Shown piece after piece: positions 48,801 to 59,931 of a stretch of DNA of 64,000 nucleotides. Positions within the stretch are counted from its first letter, which is position 1. Each line of letters starts with the position of its first letter. The notes beneath the pieces were generated by a model. That model saw only the letters and a program-made list of their open reading frames with translations, was not told the origin of the DNA and searched no databases. The translations under genes were made by a program, and so were the position numbers. The stretch comes from Axinella damicornis (Eukaryota; Porifera; Demospongiae; Axinellida; Axinellidae): NCBI GenBank assembly GCA_963931865.1, contig OZ007505.1, forward strand, positions 2,233,244 to 2,297,243, read 5' to 3'.

Positions 48801-50922
48801 CGTGTGGGAGAGCATGCTGATATGGGCGTGAGGCTAGGGACGTGCGGGAGAGCATGCTGATATGGGCATGAGGCAGGGACGTGCGGGAGAGCATGCTGAT
48901 ATGGGCGTGAGGCTAGGGACGTGTGGGAGAGCATGCTGATATGGGCGTGAGGCTAGGGACGTGCGGGAGAGCATGCTGATATGGGCATGAGGCAGGGACG
49001 TGCGGGAGAGCATGCTGATATGGGCGTGAGGCTAGGGACGTGCGGGAGAGCATGCTGATATGGGCATGAGCCTAGGGACGTGCGGGAGAGCATGCTGATA
49101 TGGGCGTGAGGCTAGGGACGTGCGGGAGAGCATGCTGATATGGGCGTGAGGCTAGGGACGTGCGGGAGAGCATGCTGATATGGGCATGAGGCAGGGACGT
49201 GCGGGAGAGCATGCTGATATGGGCGTGAGGCTAGGGACGTGCGGGAGAGCATGCTGATATGGGCATGAGCCTAGGGACGTGCGGGAGAGCATGCTGATAT
49301 GGGCGTGAGGCTAGGGACGTGCGGGAGAGCATGCTGATATGGGCATGAGGCTAGGGACGTGCGGGAGAGCATGCTGATATTGGCATGAGGCTAGGGATGT
49401 GCGGGAGAGCATGCTGATAAGGGCATGAGGCTAGGGACGTGCGGGAGAGCATGCTGATATGGGCATGAGGCTAGGGACGTGCGGGAGAGCATGCTGATAT
49501 GGGCATGAGGCTAGGGACGTGCGGGAGAGCATGCTGATATGGGCATGAGGCTAGGGACGTGTGGGAGAGCATGCTGATATGGGCATGAGGCTAGGGACGT
49601 GCGGGAGAGCATGCTGATATGGGCATGAGGCTAGGGACGTGTGGGAGAGCATGCTGATATGGGCATGAGGCTAGGGACGTGCGGGAGAGCATGCTGATAT
49701 GGGCATGAGGCAGGGACGTGTGGGAGAGCATGCTGATATGGGCATGAGGCTAGGGATGTGCGAGAGAGCATGTTGATATGGGCGTGAGGCTAGGGACGTG
49801 CGGGAGAGCATGCTGATATGGGCATGAGCCTAGGGACGTGCGGGAGAGCGTGCTGACCACATGATTGTACATCTGTTGTCACATGATCACTGTGTACCAT
49901 GCAGGTCAGCGTCAGAGCCTGACAATATGGAGGGGTTCAGGGCAAGCCCAGACCCTTTCCGGACCTACCCAGGACATGGAGAGGTCCACAGGAATACCTC
50001 CCCGCCCCCCTGGTTTGTTGATGAACCACACACTCCTCTGGTTCCCAGCGACTTCCACGTGCGTGCTCAACCCTGTATATGGACGATCTCACTCGTCTGT
50101 CTCCCTCCTCTGTCTCATTCCTCTGTCTCCCTCCTCTGTCTCACTCCTGTCTCCCTCCTCTGTCTCCCTCCTCTGTCTCCCTCCTTTGTCTCATTCCTCT
50201 GTCTCCCTCCTCTGTCTCATTCCTCTGTTTCCCTCCTCTGTCTCCCTCCTCTGTCTCCCTCCTCTGTCTCACTCCTCTGTCTCCCTCCTCTGTCTCACTC
50301 CTCTGTCTCCCTCCTCTGTCTCACTCCTCTGCCTCCCTCCTCTGTCTCCCTCCTCTGTCTCACTCCTCTGTCTCCCTCCTCTGTCTCCCTCCTCTGTCTC
50401 ACTCCTCTGTCTCACTCCTCTGTCTTACTCTTCTCTTCTGTCTCCCTCGTCTTTCCTATCTTGTAGGAGGGAGGCAAGTTCATTCCTGAAATGGAGGACG
50501 GGAATCTGGACACTGTAATTGCGGAGGTATGTTCTTGTAATCTCTAATTAATGTATCAGTGACATGATGAATCACCAACGTGTATGTGTATGTGCTATCC
50601 CAACACAGCCGTACTCTCACCACCAAAGCACCTCCAGTCCGGAAGCCTCCATTCGCTCTATTCCTTCCACACCATCAGAGTTTACGTATGACTCCAGGTC
50701 ACCGCCCGACAGTGTAAGGTAGGTGCTAGTTGTGAGATCAGAAGGCGGACTGCCAGACTTTATTTGCACAAGATCAAAAGCACCATAAATATTAGCATCC
50801 TGTAGCTGAATCTTAGCCCCGCCTTTACGTACTGTTGTGCATACACACTTCCACAGCTTAAGTGGTGAAATGCTAGCAAGAAATGGACCTCACATGTTTG
50901 AAGAGGATGGTAAGCACAGAAA

Positions 50923-50968
<46 letters not shown>

Positions 50969-52972
50969 AACAGTGCAAGTCGGTGTGGAAGTCAGTAATG
51001 GAGTCATGTGGGCGGGACTGGACTAGCGATGTGAGACCTTCGTACTCCGCAAGCTTAGTGTGCTTACTTATCATGACTCAGACCCTGGTGTAATGCTCTT
51101 CGCCAGAGATACTATTGCACAAGGTTGTTGGTGCGTCAGAGCAATGAGCTACATACGCCGGACTCATACGGGCGCAGTGAAGGAGGTGAGACCTCGTACG
51201 ACCTCTGAAGAGAAAATTGTAGTAGGCCACTAATATGAGAGAGATGAGAGCTTGTGCCAGACCTGCTCAGAAAGCTGCATTAGGAGCAGGACTCACGCTG
51301 ACACAATTAGTGAGCAGTAGCTGAAGTGAGCAAGGAGAGTGAAGCTGCTTGTACTCATTGTAGGTGCTCATATTTGTGTATGCTTGTTGTATCACACTCT
51401 GTGCCATAGAGGGTGATCACACTCTATGGTGTTGTGATCAGAAGTGTGATCATCACACTCTGTGGTGTTGTGATCAGAAGTGTGATCACACTCTGTGGTG
51501 TTGTGATCAGAAGTGTGATCATCACACTGTGGTATTGTGATCAGAAGTGTGATCACACTCTGCACGGTGTTGTGATCAGAAGTGTGATCACACTCTGTGG
51601 TGTTGTGATCAGAAGTGTGATCACACTCTGTGGTGTTGTAATCAGAAGTGTGATCACACTGCGGTGTTGTGATCAGAAGTGTGATCACACTCTGTGGTGT
51701 TGTGATCAGAAGTGTGATCATCTTGTAATGTTCCTTCTTCCAGTGGACATGCTGTATCCTCTAGACCATCCCGCAGGACTTACTCGGACATTTCCCCGGG
51801 AGACTCGACCCAACCACCCCGACAGTACCACACTGGATCCCAAGTCATGTGAGCTACACTGAGGCTGATTACTGTATATTGATAGTTACTAGCGGCAAGA
51901 AGCTAACCACACGTGTACAGGCAAGACGTGCTGGTGGTTTAGTCAGCCGGCATGTGTGCTAAATGTTGATCGATTTCCAGTGCTAGGGAATGCCCTGGTA
52001 TGTAGTTGAAAGCTGGTAACCCATTGACAACTTTCTCAGGGAGGGAATCCTGGGGGCATGCATAGCCTTGTTCCCAGGCTTTCTGCACCTCCAGTTTTTG
52101 ATCGCTTACAGTTTGCAAAAATACTGTAAAACTGTCGGTGTAGAAGGCCTGGGAACGAGGCTAGGTATGCAACTATAGCACACTAATTTTTAGGTATCTT
52201 GAGCTAGGAATGAGATACGGAGCTGGGATTTGCACCATTGTGATCAGCATGAATGGAGCATTCCAATGAGGCCTTTTTTGCTGGAAGTTGAATTTTGACC
52301 CAAAATCATGAAAAACCATGGATTATATAGCCTTTGGTCGAATGCGATTTTTGATAAAAATGTGACCGACATTAAAAATCATTTTTAAGGACATCATTTG
52401 AAAGCTCTTTTGATGCTGACCACAATGGCACAATCCCCAGCTTCATACACTGTATAGTTACCTAGTGCAATGTTCAAGGCTATCAATACCAAATTTGGTT
52501 TATTAGTCCATTACGTACTGTTTCCCCAAAATTGGCAGAAGTCATCATGTGCCATAATTGGTACAAAATGGTCCCAAAAAGGGCCAATTTTGGCATGTGA
52601 ACATACCTGACTTTTATTTGAGCATGGAAGAAGCAGATTACAGTGTAGTTGCTAGCTGACGTTTAGATTGTTGACGCTGTTCTACAGTGTATCGAACCTA
52701 TCCTCTGAATGATCCAAGAATGAGCCACCGGAAGCTGCGCCCCCACGCCCACCCCACCAGTTCGGAGTCTCTGGGCGTTGGCAGGAGGCCTGGCGACACT
52801 GAGATGGCCCTGCAGAACCTTGCAAAGTTGAATGTGTCAAACAAAGGTACGTCTACTGCTAGTCTCATTCCCAGACCTTTCACCCAGTGCATATATCGCT
52901 TCCGGAAGCGATCTGCGCTGGGGTTGGTTGGGTCTGGGACCGAGACTAGTTTACTGCAACAGTCTATAGTGC

Positions 52973-53010
<38 letters not shown>

Positions 53011-56000
53011 GTGTGTATGTCGTACATAGGGAAGGCATTACAGCGGACAAAGGCAGCAAGTCTAACGTTGAGTGTGTGCGTGTGTGTTTGTGAGGGAGAG
53101 GGTGTGTGTGTGTGTATGTGTACATGTACATGTAGGTGATTTGTGTGCCTGTTGTCATGAGTTCTATTTATGGGTCCCCTGAACAGTTATTGCTCCATCA
53201 AATTGGACGAGAGGGAAACTCTTGGGATCTGGAGCCTTTGGGCAGGTGAGTTCTGCCCAATAACCCACTGCTACATGTGCGTGTGTACCACGTACTAGCC
53301 TCGTTCCCAGGCCGTGTGGGAGCTTTCTCTCCTCCCACACGGCCTGGGAACGAGGCTAACTACGTACCTAATGGACATTTTCCCTCTGATGCACTTCCTG
53401 TGTACTAACTAGTCAACATCGTTGGGTTGCCGTAATTTTCACATAGAATGTACCGTGTGAGGTACTCAAGTTTGAGTGCATTAGCTCACTCGGTGCAGGA
53501 ATTAAGGGCCAATTTGTAGAGAATGTATGTGCTACATGTGTTCTTTTGTCATGATCTGGTTACTACCTTGACACAGGTGTTCATTTGTCATGATCTGGAT
53601 ACTGGCAGAGAGCTGGCAGTGAAAGTGATTGACATTAATCACATAGACCACGCCGTCCCGTCCTCCGACTCCTTACACATGCAGCGGGTGAGTGTCGAGA
53701 GTACTTCAGGATTAGGAGTGGGTGTGGGTATGTAGCTACCGCACAATGGCGACAAGTTGAACATGCATGTTAGTTCTTGTGCAGAATTGTATATGTAGTA
53801 CTAGTGGTTGTGGTCTATACTGTGCAGCGTGACATGCTTGGTGAGGTACTGGTGCTTTGTGCACTGCAGGAGGTGAGGTCTTTTGAAACTGAGCTACAGC
53901 TACTGAAGAACCTCCGGCACGAGCGGATTGTGATGTACTTCGGCACAGAGCGGACAGATGGGAAGCTGCACATCTTTATGGAGTATATGCCAGGGGTAAG
54001 ACAGCATGATAAGGTGTCAGCATGATGAGATATTGTACTGCAAGGGTAGGAGACAAGATATGGTGGCATGACAAAGATATTTGCAAAGACGTATGCCACT
54101 ATTGTTGTGGATCATCCATTTTCTATGGCATAATCAGTGCCATGGAGGCAGTTGCTAATCCTCCTCATGAAGTGATATTAATACAGCCTTCCCTATGACT
54201 GTAGTCTAGATTCGTTCCCAAAGTACATATTCCTGGGATATGGGAATGAGCCCATTTGTCCCAAGATTGCACCAGAAACGATCTCAGAATGTGTAGTATT
54301 CAAAAAATTTACTGGGGGGTGGGTGGGGGGCATACGTCAACATGAAGTTCTCGCAACCCATTTGAACCAAAGGTGCTTCTATTCTGACCGTGCCTACCAT
54401 GTGAGTATTTTCTAACTTGCCTCCTCAAAATGATGATGCTGGTGGCAGCCTGCCTACCCAACCTGCCACCCATCTGCATCCTGTATGGGTAACTAACCTG
54501 CACATTGTGGTCTCAACTTGGAGCACACATGTATATCTGCTACTGCAGGGCTCTGTGTACCAGCACTTGAGAGACACAGGTGCACTGAATGAGATGTTGA
54601 CAAGAAAGTATACCAGACAGATACTGGAGGGCATTGCCTACCTTCACGACAACCGGATCGTACATCGGGACATCAAAGGGGCCAACATCCTGAGAGACTC
54701 CAACGGCAATGTGAAACTGGCTGATTTTGGTGCTTCCAAGAGGCTTCAGGTATGTAGCCAGCTGGTGGATGCAATCAGAGTCTGCTGAAGCATCCACGAG
54801 ATTAGATTAAGCCTGAGGCTAGCCTCGTTCCCAGGTGCCTGGGAATGAGGCTAGCCTGAGGCATCATTCTGAAAAGTGAGGTTGTTCTACCAGTTGCATG
54901 GCACGGCTGGTACCGGGAGTGCTGTTGTTGTATGTGGGAAGAAATGATGATGTGATTGCGTAAATTTCCACTGCTGCAGAGCTTAGCCTCATTCCCAGGC
55001 TCTCCCACGCGCGAACAAAATTGAAAGGAGGAGAGCCTGGGATGTTTTGTCATGTGAGAAACGTCACGTTTAATTGCTTGTAGGCGATCAAAACCGCAAG
55101 TCATGCATGACGATACCAGTGCATGTAGTTCTTATTTGAGACTATTGTATAGCTGACAGCGCTATCACGTTGCCCCATACTACACAGCAGCCGCATTATT
55201 CCTGCTCAAAAACTCCGGAATCGCACCAGGTTGCGTGAGATGCCAAGACGGCCGTTCCATGGCCTTGCTGAGAAGTGGCCAAATTGAACGCCAAAACAAC
55301 CTGTTTCCAGGTTTGTATGAGTCGTTCTCAACACTTACTGTTCACATATACTGCCACAAAGCACTGCTACAGTCGATCTCCCCGCAGCTAACGGTCGAGC
55401 ACTGAATGAGCCGGCTTCGCGATGCATATTTGCGGTCAGTGTGCCCACGTTCAATTAAGTTCTCTCTACCCTTCTCTCTACCCCGATGTCACACACGTGA
55501 TAAATTATCCCAGGCCCTCTCCCGTTTTCCGTACTGTAAGCGTCAAAAAGCTGGGTGGGGCCTGTGAACGAGTCTATGCAGAGCTATATCTCTGTGTTGT
55601 CCTGCGACATTGTACTTTATTACATGAGTCAGCATTTTGGTATCATGACCCAGTGCCGCTAACTTGCTCTGTTCACTAGACCATCCGAAGTGGACGAGGT
55701 GGGCTGAAGTCAGTTCAGGGTACGCCGTACTGGATGGCTCCGGAGGTGATCAAAGGAGATGCTTACACGGACAGAGCAGATATCTGGTATGTTATACATA
55801 CATTTATGATATTGACCGTACCCAGGCCTTCTCACCCCAGCGTTTGTCTCTTGCAGCACTAACGTGGGGCAAGGCCTGGCAACCTTGCAGTAGCGTACCT
55901 GGAGGTTGGGTGGACGTGTGGAGGTGTGGCACGTACCCAGAAAAGCCATAGCTTGAAAGGACTTCTAATTTGGGCAGTCTTAGTGACACTTCTCCAGTTT

Positions 56001-57304
56001 AGAAAGCTGCTCTGCAGCTGTACTGAAAGAATGTGCCACTCTTTCCACACGTCCACCTGGTGTCCAGCTACATGACTGCATGGTACTGCAAGTGACATAT
56101 GCTGGTGCGAAAAGGCCAGTAACATTAGCAGATGTCTAGGTGTGTTTACGGGTACTACTGACTCCATTACTAGCCATGGTGACTACTATTCAAAGGTGTG
56201 GTTATTTCATTTAGAAATCGAGGGCAGCGAGTAGTGCACATTGCCTGAAGTTAGCGGTGGGGCATACACCCCACCCCCAACTTCAAGTGAGAGAAATTAG
56301 TCTAGCTCAATAGACTAAGAAAATGAAATCGTGGCCCTACCGTGCCCGAGGATTGTTTCCTAACCCCACTTGTGCAAAGGAAGAGTGAGTGTCCTGCCCA
56401 GTGCCAACCAAGGCCTTTCAGCCCTTTCTATATATAGCCAAGCCCACACACAGCCATGCCGTTTACTTAGCCTCATTCCCAGTCCGCCTGCCTGGGAATG
56501 AGTCCAACTGTTTACTGTGAAGAGGGTAGCGTATTGTCGCTCTCTCATCTGCGGAAGGATTGTGCTTTGTAATCCATATTTTGACTGTATGCTTATAGGA
56601 GCACTGGAGCGACAGTAGTGGAGATGTTGAAGTGTCACCCTCCTTGGTACGAGTTTGAGCCAACAGCTGCCATGTTTAAGATAGCAACCGAAGAAACTTG
56701 CCCGGACCTCCCGCCCCACTGTTCAGAACATGCCGAGCACTTCCTCTCATTGTGCTTCATAAGGTACATAAACAAAGCTGAGATGTTCATGTACAGTCGT
56801 GTTTCCCGTGTGTGCTGATAATGTCTGTGGAATACACATACCGGTAAAGTGACATCCTGTGCTGGCTAACCTCCTCTTATACAATGGGAAAGTTGTTCTG
56901 TAATCCATTATTGAGCACTCGGAGAAGGCATGCAACATTCTGATTACATCGTCGGTGTGCACTGACTCAAACGTTTGTGCAGACTAACCTTGGCACGATA
57001 ATAGCATGGTCTTGCATACATGTTGAACAGGAGTGAATTGTTATGGGGGGGGGGGGGGGGGGGGGGGGGGGAGGTATGCCCCTAGACCCCGCTAGAACAG
57101 GCGTGCTTCACATGCCGTCAGCTGTACACGCTTCAGCTTAACTGTCCCATAAAATTCTCCACCCCCCCCCCCCCCCGGCAAAACCCTGCTACCCACTGGC
57201 CTTGTGTGATATGATTGACCCTAACAATGATTCCTGTTCACAGAGACAAGTCTCAAAGACCTTCAGCAAGAGATCTTTTGGACTCTTCATTTATTTCCAC
57301 ATAG
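45836..57304 (+). CDS. MAP3K3: MEKK2/3-type MAP kinase kinase kinase (PB1 + kinase domain)
   Basis: Serine/threonine kinase that activates MAP2Ks through MAP3K/MAP2K PB1 contacts; equally similar to MAP3K2 and MAP3K3. Exons: 45836-45936, 46615-46655, 47111-47213, 47818-48015, 48442-48473, 49905-50058, 50467-50526, 50609-50718, 50857-50909, 51744-51848, 52688-52846, 53187-53245, 53577-53687, 53870-53995, 54549-54749, 55680-55786, 56599-56763, 57244-57304; about 648 residues (human 619-626), all phases closing. The N-terminus ([10 protein letters not shown]) resembles the MEKK2/3 start; PB1 spans [14 protein letters not shown] to [10 protein letters not shown]; a Ser/Pro linker contains [11 protein letters not shown]. 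Kinase motifs: [71 protein letters not shown], and [11 protein letters not shown] before the stop. Catalytic residues are intact. The start is unsettled: ATG at 45811 is in frame, but CTCACAG|CG looks like an acceptor. Confidence 0.94.
46441..46540 (+). repeat. C/T-rich tract in a MEKK intron
   Basis: Pyrimidine-only stretch of about 100 bases upstream of the exon at 46615, followed by a (TG) run at 46587-46601. Confidence 0.85.
47284..47309. mobile_element. Minimal palindrome of the TAGCCTCGTTCCCA family
   Basis: 26-base perfect palindrome-like element made of the two family ends only (TAGCCTCGTTCCCA / GGAACGAGGCTA). No clear 9-bp duplication. Confidence 0.7.
47400..47817 (+). repeat. C/T satellite ending at a MEKK splice acceptor
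   Basis: About 400 bases of almost pure pyrimidine with repeated CTCTCACTCCCCTCTCCTCT blocks, running into the acceptor TCTGTAG|CAAAAG of the exon at 47818. Confidence 0.93.
48474..49855 (+). repeat. 40-bp minisatellite, ~34 copies, with higher-order order
   Basis: Unit GAGCATGCTGATATGGGCAT followed by GAGGCTAGGGACGTGCGGGA, tandem over about 1.4 kb in the MEKK intron after the 32-bp exon. Variant units (GTGAGG, ATGAGGCAGGG, ATGAGCC) recur in a repeated order. There are no unique spacers. Confidence 0.97.
50085..50466 (+). repeat. TCTGTCTCCCTCC satellite ending at a MEKK splice acceptor
   Basis: About 370 bases of TCTGTCTCCCTCC/TCTGTCTCACTCC units, running from just after the donor of exon 49905-50058 to the acceptor CTTGTAG of exon 50467. 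It fills essentially the whole intron. Confidence 0.95.
50924..50968 (+). repeat. (GT)n microsatellite
   Basis: About 20 GT units in a MEKK intron, shortly after the donor at 50910. Confidence 0.95.
51405..51722 (+). repeat. ~33-bp tandem repeat TGTTGTGATCAGAAGTGTGA
   Basis: About nine copies of a ~33-bp unit ending ...TCACACTCTGTGG, just upstream of the MEKK exon at 51744. GATCACAC/GTGTGATC makes each unit partly palindromic. Confidence 0.93.
52063..52163. mobile_element. Mutator-like MITE, ~100 bp
   Basis: Ends TAGCCTTGTTCCCAGGC / GGCCTGGGAACGAGGCTA. Sub-terminal sequence (CACCTCCAGTTTTTGATCGC) is shared with the long copy at 18320. Flanks GGCATGCA and GGTATGCA are similar. Confidence 0.82.
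52219..52443. repeat. MITE copy, GCACCATT...GATCAGCATGAA family
   Basis: Third copy of the family at 14847 and 15168, with ends AGCTGGGATTTGCACCATTG and complement, in a MEKK intron. Confidence 0.78.
52860..52948. mobile_element. Variant MITE with TAGTCTCATTCCCAGACC ends
   Basis: Inverted ends TAGTCTCATTCCCAGACC / GGTCTGGGACCGAGACTA. Flanking 9-mers GTCTACTGC and GTTTACTGC match at 8 of 9, the same duplication length as the TAGCCTCG family. It contains GATCGCTTCC-like sequence. Confidence 0.82.
53296..53358. mobile_element. Mutator-like MITE, short copy
   Basis: Ends TAGCCTCGTTCCCAGGC / GCCTGGGAACGAGGCTA. Flanks ACCACGTAC and ACTACGTAC match at 8 of 9. Between kinase exons of MEKK. Confidence 0.87.
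54820..54853. mobile_element. Mutator-like MITE, 34-bp minimal copy
   Basis: Little more than the two ends, yet flanked by a perfect 9-bp duplication GCCTGAGGC (54811-54819 and 54854-54862). Confidence 0.87.
54984..55576. mobile_element. Mutator-like TIR element, long copy (~593 bp)
   Basis: Ends TAGCCTCATTCCCAGGC / GAACGAGTCTA, flanked by a perfect 9-bp duplication TGCAGAGCT (54975-54983 and 55577-55585). No transposase ORF. In the MEKK intron before the activation-loop exon. Confidence 0.9.
56468..56506. mobile_element. Mutator-like MITE, short copy
   Basis: Ends TAGCCTCATTCCCAG / CTGGGAATGAGTCCA, with flanks CCGTTTACT and CTGTTTACT. Confidence 0.75.
57041..57178. repeat. Facing poly-G and poly-C tracts
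   Basis: About 27 G at 57045-57071 and 15 C at 57162-57176 in the last MEKK intron, about 90 bases apart, capable of pairing in RNA. Confidence 0.9.
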
Positions 57305-59076
57305 CTGTATGATTGTGTTTCACCGTTGTATATGCAGCAATGTGCACTGTGAATACGAATATTTATATTTTATAATTACACCATCGTAAACATTTAATAA
57401 TGTGGGGGCAAGCAGTTGGTCACAGCACCAAAGGGGTTTAGTTTCCAAGTTTTAATCTTCGATTGTCATTCAGGGGCACCTAGCCTCATTCATTCCCTGG
57501 CCCCACCCATGTTTTTCTGTACTTGCAAGCAACAAGAAGCTGGGGCCTGCATGGGAATGAGCTAGGCTAGATGCCTTGGAATGCTGTGGACGTGACCATG
57601 GTGGATGTGACCATGCAGTGTGGGGCCTGGGAATGAGTTAGGCTAGATGCCACAGAATGCTGTGGATGTGAGTCGATCACGTGACCATGCAGTGTGGGTG
57701 AGAAAGCCAGCTCACATATGTACATATAGCCCGGAGCCTTCTACAGGCCTTCAAAAACCACCCCGATTGTATAGTGGAGGGGGCACACCAAGAACTGACC
57801 AGTACCAGTAGTCATAATCAGTGCTATGTTTGGAGTGTTAGTAAAGGGGTTACTAAAATAACCTTAAAAGCACAATCATTTTGTTTGTATATATTATAGT
57901 TAGCTAACTGCATGGATATAGTAACATGTAAGAGAAGGAATTAGGCTATGGCCTATGGCTTGATACATAGCTACAATGCATTATAGTTTTGTCATTTTCT
58001 TTCATAAGAATAAAATATTAACCTGGATGGTAAAAATGAATCATGCAATGAAAGCCCAGCAGGTGCCTCCATGAAGAAGAAAAAAGAAGAAAAAAAAAAG
58101 AAGGGAAAAAAAATACAACCTAGCAACACACCCATCCCTCCGTGAAAGGTCAGACACCGAAGTGTGCTGCCCCAGAAGCGCTGGATAGGCGTGACTGGAA
58201 TCACAGGAGGGCGACCTGCTTTCTACCAGACACCTTTAGCTTCGGTGGTCAGATGGGAACCGGCGTACTCCGGCTGCTAGGCGGGGAAGTCGAGAACCGG
58301 TATGTACGGAGGGGCCCGACCTCTGTACTCGGTTATTGGGGAGGCAATGTTCAGACCCCAGTCTGCAAGCGAACACGCCATCCCGACTTCCCGCCAAAAC
58401 TTGCTACAAATTCAGTATTTATACCCAAACCGGATGTATCCTGTTGCGCATGCGCGTGCCACCTGACCTAGACTTCCCGCCAAAAATATTTGAAACTAGC
58501 AAGGGCAGTGCGGTAGCTAGCTCTTGCCGCTCAGTGGAGGCAAGGACATTTCGACGTTAGTTGGAAGAGACAGTGGGCTTTCCATGAATTCTGTGAGATA
58601 GACATGAGCTTTGGAAGGAGGGTGAGACATGAGCTGGAAGGAGGGTGAGGCCCAAGTCAGTTTCCACTTTGCATTGCACATGTATATAGGGCCTGGGAAT
58701 TAATGAGGTAGGCTAGATGCCTTTGGAAGTGACCAGTATTCTTGTATAAGAGGAAGGAAATGGTGAGTGACAGAGCATGACTGGTGAAAATAGCCAACTC
58801 TTGGGGATCAGTGCATTCTCTAGCTCTTCCATTCGTTTTTCGTTCCTCTTCTTCATTTGCTCGAGCCCACCCCTCAACAATTGGCATCAAACCCGAACTA
58901 CGATGACATAATTATGCAACATGCAGTCATAGACGTGGGAATAGGAGCTGTGTATAAATTATATAGCTGTCATGTTGAAAGCAACATTCTTCTGCTCAAT
59001 AACAGGTTGGCAGCAGATACATAATGATCATACTGAAATTGTGTAGGCTCTACGGTCACTTCAAGTCACTGCTGGA
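57305..59076. other. Convergent spacer between MEKK and the unidentified gene
   Basis: Contains the MEKK 3' UTR, repeats of CTAGGCTAGATGCC...GGCCTGGGAATGAG type (57540-57660, 58685-58720), a polypurine run (58075-58112) and no supported gene. Confidence 0.55.
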
Positions 59077-59863
59077 TCACACTGTGGTGATCCTGCTCAG
59101 TGATGGTGGTTTCCCACTGGAAGCCAGTTCCTTATCTACAGAGTGTGGTTCTGCTTGTGTTCCCGAAGCTTGAGCTACAGATGGACTTCCTACACCTTCG
59201 GAAAGTTTGAAGTGCAGAATGTGATTGTTGAGGTAGGTATGGATCTTGGACGGCTCAGTCACAAATTCTCCTACGGTAACAGAAAGCACAGTGTGTCATT
59301 AGCGCACATACTTAACCCTCTCACGGGTATTGGAACAGATCTGTCCCTTCAGTGTAATTGATCATTCATGCAAATTTTCATTTAGAATAATAGTAATGAA
59401 AGGGTTAATTACAGGGGTGAAAGGGTTAAGTTGCAAGATATTGTGAACACAGGAATGACCGAGAGCAATTGCTTACCTTCATCAGCATACTTGTCAAACT
59501 GCAGTTGCAATTCTGTAGGCTTTATTTCTTCTAACATCCTCATGAGGGAATGGCTAGCCTGCAAGGAGGTTGGCTATCAAGGCTAAACAAATGTTCTAGT
59601 GACAGTGATCGGACCCAACATTGTTCATGTTGGCAGGCTGTTCTTGAGGAACTAGAGAACTTGGGAATATTTCATAAGCAAATTCATGTGGGAGGAGTCA
59701 GCTGGGTACGGTTTTATAACATGACTTCTTCTCTAGAGGAATAAGGTGCTGATATAACATGTACATGGTCAAAAGATCAAGCTTATAAATTGTAACCTGC
59801 TAGGTGCATCAATTGTTGTCCTCCCAGTAACTCACCAGTTAACTAAACAGCATAAAAGAGTGG

Positions 59864-59931
<68 letters not shown>

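Noticed and set aside
48474..49855. CRISPR array
   Set aside because: Regular 40-bp periodicity, but the whole unit is repeated with no unique spacers, and the context is a eukaryotic intron.
49861..50518. Long overlapping plus-strand ORFs rich in SVSLLCLPP repeats
   Set aside because: They arise from the TCTGTCTCCCTCC satellite filling a MEKK intron. Only 49905-50058 at the start and 50467-50526 at the end are real exons.
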